From assembly GCA_029263415.1 (NCBI GenBank), contig JAJCXN010000055.1:1-64000 (forward strand): a stretch of 64,000 nucleotides of DNA, written 5' to 3'. This document shows positions 33,618-41,542 of this stretch, piece after piece (position 1 is the stretch's first letter; each line of letters begins with the position of its first letter). This DNA comes from Acidobacteriota bacterium. Lineage in GTDB: Bacteria > Acidobacteriota > Thermoanaerobaculia > Multivoradales > Multivoraceae. The notes beneath the pieces are model-generated. The model saw nothing but the letters and a program-made list of their open reading frames with translations. It was not told the origin of the DNA and did no database searches. The translations under genes and the position numbers were made by a program.

Positions 33618-36545
33618 TCGTCTCTGGACCGCTTGCGTCGTCGAACACCGGGCCGATCACCGCGTGTGCGGGGAAGCCATAGTGCAGGCGTCGATGTTTA
33701 ATGGTGGCTCGGGTCGATCACCGCGTGTGCGGGGAAGCCGCGGATGACAAGTGCGTACAGACGGCTAGCTGGGGTCGATCACCGCGTGTGCGGGGAAGCC
33801 CGAGGTATTGATGGACGGCGACCAATACGCGAGGGTCGATCACCGCGTGTGCGGGGAAGCCCTGCGGATCCAGACGCGCTCTCCGCGTCGCTTGGGTCGA
33901 TCACCGCGTGTGCGGGGAAGCCACATCGATGGGGGCCGGGACTAGTGTCCCAATGGGTCGATCACCGCGTGTGCGGGGAAGCCGCAAGCGCAAAAAACCG
34001 AACGCTCGGGATTACGGGTCGATCACCGCGTGTGCGGGGAAGCCGCGGTCTCCGACTCCGACTCGGGCAATGGGTAGGGTCGATCACCGCGTGTGCGGGG
34101 AAGCCCCCCGGCAATCCGGGCAGGGACGCGACATCTTGGGTCGATCACCGCGTGTGCGGGGAAGCCGTAGCTCCATGTACTGTGCACATCCGGAGCTTGG
34201 GTCGATCACCGCGTGTGCGGGGAAGCCGCTAGCACCAGTGCTTCGACCACGACCTGCGCGGGTCGATCACCGCGTGTGCGGGGAAGCCGACGGGCGAACG
34301 TGGGCCGGGCACGCTCATGTGGGTCGATCACCGCGTGTGCGGGGAAGCCCTCAAGCTGGACGGCAAAGCGCCGCTAGACCCGGGTCGATCACCGCGTGTG
34401 CGGGGAAGCCCCCGGCGCTGCCAATCGATCAATACCTGGCGTGGGTCGATCACCGCGTGTGCGGGGAAGCCCCGTTGATGTCTCGGATACGCTGTACCAG
34501 TAGAGGTCGATCACCGCGTGTGCGGGGAAGCCCGGCGCTTGGTACGCCAGCCGATACACCGGTGAGGTCGATCACCGCGTGTGCGGGGAAGCCTATAGTA
34601 GCTCCACATTCAATAAATCTGGAGCGGGTCGATCACCGCGTGTGCGGGGAAGCCCCCAACCAGAATCTTCGCCGGTAGCGAACGTGGGGTCGATCACCGC
34701 GTGTGCGGGGAAGCCTCCGGATCGAACTGCAATACTCCACTTGTCAAGGGTCGATCACCGCGTGTGCGGGGAAGCCCGGAGCGAGATGGCGAAGCAGCAA
34801 GAGATTCCGGGTCGATCACCGCGTGTGCGGGGAAGCCGTCGCGGAGGATAGTGACTTGCTCTTCTGCTAGGGTCGATCACCGCGTGTGCGGGGAAGCCTG
34901 GCGTTTCAGGCGCTTACCGGCATTAGTTGAGGGTCGATCACCGCGTGTGCGGGGAAGCCTGCACCATCTGACCTCCGCGCTTCTGCCCCATGGGTCGATC
35001 ACCGCGTGTGCGGGGAAGCCCTCCAATCGCGCTAGGTCCATCGGCCGCCTTCGGGTCGATCACCGCGTGTGCGGGGAAGCCGAAAGAGGTTTAGTGGCTG
35101 GCCAGGCCGTCGAGGGTCGATCACCGCGTGTGCGGGGAAGCCACCAACGCATCGACTGGAGACGAGCTGAAAACGGGTCGATCACCGCGTGTGCGGGGAA
35201 GCCCAGGCCGCTCCAGCCGCACCAGCGTCCCGTCAAGGTCGATCACCGCGTGTGCGGGGAAGCCTCGAGATGAAGAAGCGGGACCTGGCAGTGGTGGGGT
35301 CGATCACCGCGTGTGCGGGGAAGCCGGACTCAAGGTGAAGGTGCCCGGAACAAGCACGGGTCGATCACCGCGTGTGCGGGGAAGCCTTTCGCGCCCTCGA
35401 TCCTGTAACACGCGATCAGGGTCGATCACCGCGTGTGCGGGGAAGCCGCTTCTTGGTAAATCGATTCCGCACCTTGCGAAGGTCGATCACCGCGTGTGCG
35501 GGGAAGCCTCTCCTTGAACTCAGGACGAACCACCTTGGCGGGGTCGATCACCGCGTGTGCGGGGAAGCCCAAACCATCGATCGCTCATGAGGCCCGCTCC
35601 AGGGTCGATCACCGCGTGTGCGGGGAAGCCCGCCGCTATACACCATCATGCGCGAGGTACAGGGGTCGATCACCGCGTGTGCGGGGAAGCCGGCCCGACA
35701 GCCACCGAAGGGACCGCCGATGTGGGTCGATCACCGCGTGTGCGGGGAAGCCTCGGTGGGCGTCCTGCTATCCGCGCTAGCCGAGGGTCGATCACCGCGT
35801 GTGCGGGGAAGCCCACGACAACACGATTGCCAATCCTGCTTTTCGGGGTCGATCACCGCGTGTGCGGGGAAGCCTAGCCAACTACCCGATTCAGGACGGC
35901 GTCAACGGGTCGATCACCGCGTGTGCGGGGAAGCCCCGATGGTCTTGCGGACGGAACCTATGAGCTGGGGTCGATCACCGCGTGTGCGGGGAAGCCGCGA
36001 TGTCCGCACCACTTGGGCCGCTAGGTCCGGGTCGATCACCGCGTGTGCGGGGAAGCCGAGGAGAACGTTCGCGGCCCGCGAATATCGCAGGGTCGATCAC
36101 CGCGTGTGCGGGGAAGCCGCCCGCAGTGACGTCTTCGCCAGCTTTGGCCAGGGTCGATCACCGCGTGTGCGGGGAAGCCCATCGCCAGAACGATGCCATC
36201 GGGGACACCCAGGGTCGATCACCGCGTGTGCGGGGAAGCCTCCCCCGCAGGGCGAACTCTTCCTTAGCCTCAAGGTCGATCACCGCGTGTGCGGGGAAGC
36301 CACGCGGATCTGATCAAGGTCGGTGGCGCTGGGGGGTCGATCACCGCGTGTGCGGGGAAGCCCCTGCTGGAACAACGCAGAACCGAGCCTGCGAGGGTCG
36401 ATCACCGCGTGTGCGGGGAAGCCGTCATCTGGGCTTGGTACTAAGGCGCTGGCAGGGGTCGATCACCGCGTGTGCGGGGAAGCCGTCAGCAGGTCTTTGC
36501 TTTTCACGAACTCGAAGGGTCGATCACCGCGTGTGCGGGGAAGCC
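33590..36545 (-). CRISPR. Type I-E CRISPR array, 49 repeats and 48 spacers
   Basis: On the plus strand each repeat starts GGTCGATCACC and ends GCGGGGAAGCC (28 bases), preceded by one nearly constant base. Spacers are 32 bases. Repeats stand at an exact 61-base period from 33650 to 36517 (47 steps, so 48 good copies), and a degenerate copy at 33590-33617 precedes them. Read on the minus strand the repeat begins GGCTTCCCCGC, like the E. coli I-E repeat. That orientation matches the cas operon, and it puts the leader at 36546 and the old end at 33590. The RNA repeat folds as CCGC-ACAC-GCGG. Cas6e cleavage after the stem would leave an eight-base handle AUCGACC plus C or U. I see no duplicated spacers by eye. 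Confidence 0.98.
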
Positions 36546-36598
36546 TCTGCGACATTATGTCTCGAGACGCCGCTCTCCGAGATTAAGTTGTCAAAGAA
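36546..36598 (-). promoter_or_regulatory. CRISPR leader, very short
   Basis: Only 53 bases separate the first repeat (minus-strand reading) from the stop codon of the exonuclease gene. The stretch carries TTGACA (minus strand, 36594-36589), a 10-base palindrome GTCTCGAGAC (36559-36568) and an AT-rich CATAAT (minus strand, 36559-36554). The spacing of TTGACA and CATAAT is too long for one promoter, so the transcription start is not resolved. Either the leader extends into the exonuclease gene or the array is read from the cas operon promoter. Confidence 0.6.
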
Positions 36599-37135
36599 CT
36601 ACCTGCCAGCCATCCGCTTGACGAGGCTCAACAGCGCACGCGCGTCACGCTCTGCTCGGTGAATCGGCCCGACTTCGCACGCTTCGATTTCTGTGAGTGT
36701 CGAGAGCGAACCTCCAAAGCCTCGCCAAGCAATGTACTGCTCCAGAACGCAGGTCCATTGGGAGTCCAGGCTCGGTTGTCTAGCCGCCGTACAAGCGTTG
36801 GCGAGAACTCGCCGGTCAAACGAGGCGTTGAAGGCCAGGATCGTCTTACTCTGGGTCGCTCGTCGAAGAGCAGGGTAAACGGTCGCGAACTCCGGAGCGC
36901 CTGAAAGCGATGCCTTCTCCAATTGATGCAGACGGGTTGCAGCTTTGTCGATGGTTCGGTTGGTGGAGACCAAGGTTGCAAGAAGAACCTCTCCATCGTT
37001 GGCGAGTACCGCGATCTCGATTGGTTCTGCTTCTTGCCCGAGGCCGGTGGTCTCGCAATCGAGGAGGACCCAGTCAAAGCAGAGAAGAGTCTCGAGCGCC
37101 CAGGAACACCGAATCGGTTTGTCTCTATTCGTCAC
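36599..37135 (-). CDS. DnaQ-like DEDDh 3'-5' exonuclease at the end of the cas operon
   Basis: The 178-residue protein has the three exonuclease motifs: FDWVLLDCETTGLG (D-x-E), ILAFNASFDRRVLA (second Asp) and IHRAERDARALLSL (His and last Asp, H-x4-D). It is a full DEDDh domain. It starts at GTG 37135, overlapping the cas2 stop by 11 bases in another frame, and ends 53 bases before the first CRISPR repeat. In some type I-E systems, for example streptococcal and Megasphaera ones, the same domain is fused to Cas2 and trims the 3' ends of prespacers. Here it is a separate coupled gene. Trimming of prespacers for Cas1-Cas2 is therefore the likely job; this is inference from context and family. Confidence 0.9.
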   Translation of the reverse strand: MTNRDKPIRCSWALETLLCFDWVLLDCETTGLGQEAEPIEIAVLANDGEVLLATLVSTNRTIDKAATRLHQLEKASLSGAPEFATVYPALRRATQSKTILAFNASFDRRVLANACTAARQPSLDSQWTCVLEQYIAWRGFGGSLSTLTEIEACEVGPIHRAERDARALLSLVKRMAGR

Positions 37136-37430
37136 TAGTGGAACGTCTGGTCAGAAAGACCCCGTCATGGTCGGATAGTTGGTGGCGGGGGAGGCCGAGC
37201 ATTTCTACTTGCTGCCCGCCAACCTGCTTGGGGTCACGCCAGGTCATGACGATGGATTGGTCGCCATCGTTCCTGAACCAATCCTCGAGCACTGCCCAAA
37301 CGCGTTCACGGACTGCTTTGTTGAGTCGGGGCGCAGTGTAGACCCCGGGGGCGATCTCACACATGCATGAGGCCAGGAATCCTCTGAATCTTGCTGGAAC
37401 GTTACGAGTGACTACTATCGTCATCGCCAT
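37125..37430 (-). CDS. cas2: CRISPR-associated endoribonuclease/integration subunit Cas2 (I-E type)
   Basis: The 101-residue protein aligns by eye with E. coli Cas2: TIVVTRNVPARFRGFLAS, then EIAPGVYTAPRLNKAVRERV, SIVMTWRDP and LGLPRHQLSDHDGVFL. Cas2 is the structural dimer that joins two Cas1 dimers to make the spacer integrase. The start ATG 37430 lies 29 bases inside the end of cas1, and ATG 37424 is an alternative. The protein ends shortly after the core (RRSTSDE), so no exonuclease domain is fused; that domain is encoded by the next, overlapping gene. Confidence 0.97.
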   Translation of the reverse strand: MAMTIVVTRNVPARFRGFLASCMCEIAPGVYTAPRLNKAVRERVWAVLEDWFRNDGDQSIVMTWRDPKQVGGQQVEMLGLPRHQLSDHDGVFLTRRSTSDE

Positions 37431-38283
37431 CGAGCAACTCCTTTATGTGATCGATCATCTTGAGTACGACCTGGTCTTTGCGCATCGTCTTCCCCGCGAG
37501 CCGTCGTACAACACGTTCGACAGGCCCCTCTTTGCGGTCGAGGATTGTGCGGGTTGCTTGGAAGGCAGTGGGCAAGACCACGCTGTCGCGAAAGATGTCG
37601 GCCACATCGAGAGCAAATGCTCGTCCGGAGTCCTCGTGAATGAAGCCGAGCTGAGCAACGCTTCCGGTTACCGCGACCGCCACCATCGCTGCGGCCTGTA
37701 CCGCGGTAGCCGCGTGGTTGATCGCTTGATTGGCAATATCTGCTGATTCAGGGTTGCTGCGGTCGTAGCGGCGCCCCCGCCAGGCTACTTGGTACTGCTT
37801 GGCGACCAACTGGTATGCGGCCCGAGAGCGCATTCCCTCGAGACCACGGAGCGCTTGCAAGTCGCGGACATCGGTTTCTTCATCGAAGCGGAGTCGGTAC
37901 AGAGCAAGGCTTCGGTTGATCCGTTGTTCCGGGTCGGACCAGATGCGCACGTGGCGCCGAGCTCGAGCAGATGTGTCGGGGCCGTGAGGCATGCTTGCGT
38001 AGTAGCGGACTCCGCCTTCGCCGGTGACTACCAAGCCAGTGCCGTGGCGGGCGAGAATGCGAAAGGCGTCGTGGCTTACCGTGGTGCCGGGCTCTAGCAC
38101 GATGCAGGAGACCATCTGGTAGGGGATCGCGTAGTCGCCGCCGGTAAGGTCGCCGTAGCCACGGGTAAGAAACCGAAGGGTTCCGCTATCGACAGTGAGG
38201 TTACCTCGACCAAGCCACAGTAAACCGTGGCGGTCGGAGTGGGGGATGCGAGCGCTCTCGAGACCAAGTCGACCTTTGAACAA
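37402..38283 (-). CDS. cas1: CRISPR-associated integrase Cas1 (I-E type)
   Basis: The protein is about 293 residues from TTG 38283, where it reads FKGRLGLESARIPHSDRHGL, the usual Cas1e N-terminus (E. coli Cas1 has 305). The frame is open to 38364, but that part overlaps cas6e and lacks family similarity. TTG 38283 begins two bases after the cas6e stop, and GAGGAG lies 12 bases in front. Metal-binding positions are visible: Glu in ALRGLEGMRSRAAY, His in QLGFIHEDSG and Asp residues in AFALDVADIFRDS. Cas1 is the catalytic subunit that inserts new spacers next to the leader. Confidence 0.96.
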   Translation of the reverse strand: MFKGRLGLESARIPHSDRHGLLWLGRGNLTVDSGTLRFLTRGYGDLTGGDYAIPYQMVSCIVLEPGTTVSHDAFRILARHGTGLVVTGEGGVRYYASMPHGPDTSARARRHVRIWSDPEQRINRSLALYRLRFDEETDVRDLQALRGLEGMRSRAAYQLVAKQYQVAWRGRRYDRSNPESADIANQAINHAATAVQAAAMVAVAVTGSVAQLGFIHEDSGRAFALDVADIFRDSVVLPTAFQATRTILDRKEGPVERVVRRLAGKTMRKDQVVLKMIDHIKELLDGDDDSSHS

Positions 38284-38285
38284 GG

Positions 38286-39032
38286 CTAGCGTCGACTCCT
38301 CAGCAGGAGCATTCCGAAACCGAATGCTCGGTGTCTGCCGACGCCCCGCGCGAGCAATTGGCAAAACTTCTCTGGTTCGGCGACCGTGAGTTCTCCGGTG
38401 GCTTCAACTGCTGGGCGCTCAAGTCTGCGAGTGGTGCGTTTGCTTGAATGAGTCTTTCTTGCCAGTGAAACACGCTTGAAGCTGTTCATCTGAAACGAGT
38501 CGATGTTGGCGGCGCCCGCCAGCCGATCGCTGAACCACTCTTGGTAGATCGGTGCTCGGGCCAAAGTGAGCTCTCCTGCAGCGCTCAAGCGTCGGTGCAG
38601 CCACACATCGATCTCGCTGCCTCGCTTGAAGGTTGTTCCATCTGCGAATTCTCTGTCTGACGCCAAGCGGGTGACGGGGCAGTAGCGGATGGTGTAGCCG
38701 AGTGTTGTGCCCTTTGCGAAGGTGGCAGGCATCTCCTTGGAGGCTAGGCGGTCCCATTGGACGGCTTGGTGAAGCTCTGGGCTAGCGTCCAGCCTGGCGC
38801 GGGCTTCGAGAACGGCCGCTGGTTCGGCACTGTAGCCGAGTACGATGCTGGAGCGATCAGACAGGGAAGGGGCTAGCCAGAACGGTTGCAGGGCTGCTTT
38901 GCCAAAGAGCGCGCTAAGACAGTGATGAAGGAGCAAACCTGTGTCTTCGTCGGCGGCAGAAGTGGCCCGCGTTGTACGGATTAGGTTGCCGATATCGAGC
39001 GGGACACTCACCATGTACAACGGAGTACTCAC
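38286..39032 (-). CDS. cas6e: crRNA-processing endoribonuclease Cas6e (CasE)
   Basis: The 248-residue protein cuts the CRISPR transcript at the base of each repeat hairpin and stays bound to the crRNA 3' end in Cascade. It has the double ferredoxin layout: MVSVPLDIGNL at the first strand, HHCLSALFG with candidate catalytic His at about 36-37, and the Gly-rich loop GVGRHRAFGFGMLLL at the C-terminus, which is diagnostic of the family. Start is GTG 39032, overlapping the cas5 stop by four bases (GTGA). The length is slightly above E. coli CasE (199) because of an insert around 155-205 that includes a basic stretch (LARKTHSSKRTTRRLE). Confidence 0.95.
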   Translation of the reverse strand: MSTPLYMVSVPLDIGNLIRTTRATSAADEDTGLLLHHCLSALFGKAALQPFWLAPSLSDRSSIVLGYSAEPAAVLEARARLDASPELHQAVQWDRLASKEMPATFAKGTTLGYTIRYCPVTRLASDREFADGTTFKRGSEIDVWLHRRLSAAGELTLARAPIYQEWFSDRLAGAANIDSFQMNSFKRVSLARKTHSSKRTTRRLERPAVEATGELTVAEPEKFCQLLARGVGRHRAFGFGMLLLRSRR

Positions 39033-39763
39033 TGGGCAGTTTCCTTTGGCGGATCGAGGTAAGTCTCGCGCAGCAGGCGCCTACCTGTGTGAACTTGGTT
39101 GGCCCAGTCACGAAGGTCGTAGACCGGAAACTCCATGAGCTCATTGGCGACGAGTTCGGCTGAGGCCCAGGCGCGTAGCTTGCCCGCTGGTGGCGGCCTA
39201 TCCCTGGCTCGCGCGCTCAGAGGGGCGCCTTCGAGTGCTTCGAGCAAGCTTGCCGCGTCAACGCGACCTCGCGAGATCGGTTGTGAAGGGAGGCATGGCT
39301 TTCGGCCGAAGAATAGTGGGCGTTCAGGACTGTTCAACGCTTCTTCTACCTGGTTCAGAGTAGGCGCAACGTCCTTAGGCTCAAGGCAAACGGCGATGGT
39401 GTATTCCGCGTCGGCTAGGTAGTCCCGATAGCGGATGTGCGTGCCAGTACTTGCAGCGCCTCCCTTTCTGATCGCTCTTGAGCCGCGTGTGGTCCAACTA
39501 CCGCTCATGAAGCTCTGCCCCAGATCAACCGTCTGGTAGTCCTGTAGGTGGGTGGCAGGAAGGTCCTCGCGCACCGCCATTCGCAATCGTTGCTGGAGCC
39601 GCTGGAGGGCCTGCTTGTCTGCATGATCGAAGCCCAAGGCATTTCCGATTAGGCCGGTGACCATGGACAGACCAGGGTGAACGCCAGTGACGCCCCTCTG
39701 GTCCGTGAGCGTCGTGCCGAAGGCCATCAGCGGCGCGTCGAAGCGTAGTAGCAGCACTTTCAC
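39029..39763 (-). CDS. cas5: Cascade subunit Cas5e (CasD)
   Basis: The 244-residue protein opens with LLLRFDAPLMAFGTTLTDQR and continues PGLSMVTGLIGNALGFDHAD, which is the Cas5e N-terminus ('L.GP..SFG' group). LFFGRKPCLPSQPI near residue 150 is the second diagnostic motif. Cas5e holds the eight-base 5' handle of the crRNA at the foot of Cascade. Start is GTG 39763, four bases after the cas7 stop. Confidence 0.95.
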   Translation of the reverse strand: MKVLLLRFDAPLMAFGTTLTDQRGVTGVHPGLSMVTGLIGNALGFDHADKQALQRLQQRLRMAVREDLPATHLQDYQTVDLGQSFMSGSWTTRGSRAIRKGGAASTGTHIRYRDYLADAEYTIAVCLEPKDVAPTLNQVEEALNSPERPLFFGRKPCLPSQPISRGRVDAASLLEALEGAPLSARARDRPPPAGKLRAWASAELVANELMEFPVYDLRDWANQVHTGRRLLRETYLDPPKETAQ

Positions 39764-39767
39764 TCTT

Positions 39768-40976
39768 CTACCCTCTGACTGCGCTTGCCGCCCAGTTTGC
39801 GAGTTCTGGGAGCGATGTTGATTTCTTAGCTATTTCGCTGAGTGAGGCAGCAGGAGCCTTCGTTGCCAGGCATCGCTCGATCTTGGTGGGGTAGTAGGCG
39901 TCCAGCCTAGTGAGTTCTCTTGCGAGCGCCTCGTTCGCAGCTTCCAAGGTGCCGCCGCTCGTTTGGGAGACTGGCTTGAAGAATGCGTTGGCCAGAGTGC
40001 GAGGTTGCGCATCGCCGAGCTCTGCCAACATCAACTCCGCATAGCTGTAGGGCGCCGTGGAACCGAGTTTTGCTCCCGGCGACACGGTTGCGATGAGGTG
40101 CAGGAGCCGCCGTATCGATTCAGAGGCGAGCGTCCTATCAGCGTCTTCCCAGTCCTTGCGGTCGCAGGCTTGAATGTTACTGACCAAGAGCGGGATGTCG
40201 ACAACGACGTAGCCGTAGAACAGCCCTGAGGTCAGTTCGGTGCTATTGATGTGCCCACTCCCAGTCTCGCCGGCCGACGCGTCGAGCAGGTCATCGACGG
40301 CCGAGAAATAGTCTGCTTCGAAGTTGCCCTCGTGGACCGTGAAGGCGTGGGCGACATGGATCGCAGCATCGCACCGAGACAGCACATCGCCGGTCGTCAT
40401 GCGCCCGAACATCGCCGCGTCCAGCCCTGCGCCAGCAATCATGGCTTTTAGGTTGGCCCGCATTTCCTTTTGGTCAAGCAGTTCCTTTGCGGCGGCAGCT
40501 GGCTCGCCTTCGGCGCCTGCAATTTGCCGCGCCAGATCTCTCAAATAGTTGATCTCTGGCCGCCCGATGACGGTGACCTGTTCGGTTTCTATCTTCGGCT
40601 CGACAGCCGATCCGTCCTTGGACTTGCTGGCCGCTTTTTTCTTGCCTTGTGGCAGTACTCTCTGAAGAACCTCGGAGGTAGCGGCGGTTGCTCGGTCTCG
40701 CTCAACGCCCTCAGCGATCAGAGGTCTGAGAACCTCCTTGTCGAACGTCTGGCGGGAGCGGATCGACATTGGTACCGTGCCTTCGCCCAGAGTAATGCTG
40801 CCAAGAGCATTCCCGTCTTCCGCCATACGCCAGTGTCGCTTCAGGCATTGCGATGAAACGCGGGTCCTAGTTGCACCGCCGAAGGGCAAACGCTTTGCCA
40901 TACCAACGTCGTCGCGGTTCAGTAGGGCAGCGGGATGAGAGTGAAGTGTGTGAATCTGGAGAAAGCGGGCTGTCAT
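39768..40976 (-). CDS. cas7: Cascade backbone subunit Cas7e (Cse4/CasC)
   Basis: The 402-residue protein begins FLQIHTLHSHPAALLNRDDV and continues KRLPFGGATRTRVSSQCLKR, the classic Cas7e N-terminus. HVAHAFTVHEGNFEADYFSA with DASAGETGSGHINSTE in the centre is also diagnostic. Six copies would line the crRNA spacer. ATG 40976 overlaps the cse2 stop by four bases (ATGA). The open frame extends to 41096 inside cse2 but has no family similarity there. A Lys-rich insert (GKKKAASKSKDGSA) near residue 116 is not typical but lies in a loop. Confidence 0.96.
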   Translation of the reverse strand: MTARFLQIHTLHSHPAALLNRDDVGMAKRLPFGGATRTRVSSQCLKRHWRMAEDGNALGSITLGEGTVPMSIRSRQTFDKEVLRPLIAEGVERDRATAATSEVLQRVLPQGKKKAASKSKDGSAVEPKIETEQVTVIGRPEINYLRDLARQIAGAEGEPAAAAKELLDQKEMRANLKAMIAGAGLDAAMFGRMTTGDVLSRCDAAIHVAHAFTVHEGNFEADYFSAVDDLLDASAGETGSGHINSTELTSGLFYGYVVVDIPLLVSNIQACDRKDWEDADRTLASESIRRLLHLIATVSPGAKLGSTAPYSYAELMLAELGDAQPRTLANAFFKPVSQTSGGTLEAANEALARELTRLDAYYPTKIERCLATKAPAASLSEIAKKSTSLPELANWAASAVRG

Positions 40977-41542
40977 CTTGTCGCTCCGGTGTGTTCCAAG
41001 GGTGATGTGTGTTCTGAGCGGTAGTAGTCGCGCGCGAGTTTGCGTCGGATGTTTCGGCCTGAGGTCTTGTTTTGGTAGAGAACCAGGCGCGCCCACTCAG
41101 CCAGGTCGGACGTTGCACCGCGATTGGCGACCAGTCGAGTGAGGGCCCTGGTTGTGGCAAGCAGCTCTTTGCCGGAGCTGCGGAGTGCTTTGAACAATCG
41201 TTGTTCTCCAACACCTGCGTTGTGCATGGCACCGCCCGCACTTGCGCCTCGGCGATGGAGCGGATGGAGTTCGGCGAGCATCGCTAGGATGGTGATCCAG
41301 CGGGACTCGAGATCGTTACTCCAGTGAGCGTTGGTGTAGAGATGTGGCTCGACATACTGAGTGCAGACCCTCCAGAACGTTGGGGCTCCGGGGTCAGAGG
41401 GGGATGCGCGCCGAAGTGCCGCGATGTCGCCTCGTGAGATTCTGGGGCCAGGGGTATTTGAACGCTCGTTGTTCATCGCGACCACCAGAGTGTGGATCAC
41501 CGAATCGAGGTCCTTTCGGCTGGCGGTGCTCGCTTCACTCAT
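40973..41542 (-). CDS. cse2: Cascade small subunit Cse2 (CasB)
   Basis: The 189-residue helical protein carries ISRGDIAALRRASPSDPGAP at its N-terminus and RLVANRGATSDLAEWARLVL near the C-terminus, both typical of Cse2. Two copies form the belly of Cascade and stabilise the displaced DNA strand. The start ATG 41542 overlaps the cse1 stop by four bases. Length fits the family (E. coli 160, others to 200). Confidence 0.95.
   Translation of the reverse strand: MSEASTASRKDLDSVIHTLVVAMNNERSNTPGPRISRGDIAALRRASPSDPGAPTFWRVCTQYVEPHLYTNAHWSNDLESRWITILAMLAELHPLHRRGASAGGAMHNAGVGEQRLFKALRSSGKELLATTRALTRLVANRGATSDLAEWARLVLYQNKTSGRNIRRKLARDYYRSEHTSPLEHTGATR

Noticed and set aside
33610-36586. Many overlapping open frames with repeated VDHRVCGEA-like or GRSPRVRGS-like peptides
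   Set aside because: They are the 61-base CRISPR period read in different frames; repeats and unrelated spacers explain them fully.
37125-37135. Cas2-exonuclease fusion broken by a frameshift
   Set aside because: Cas2 has a natural end and the exonuclease has its own GTG start and complete motifs, so two coupled genes are the simpler reading.
38284-38364. Longer start for cas1
   Set aside because: The segment lies in cas6e in another frame; Cas1e similarity begins at FKGRLGLES, just after the TTG at 38283.
40977-41096. Longer start for cas7
   Set aside because: The extension overlaps cse2 and has no family similarity; ATG 40976 gives the standard Cas7e N-terminus.
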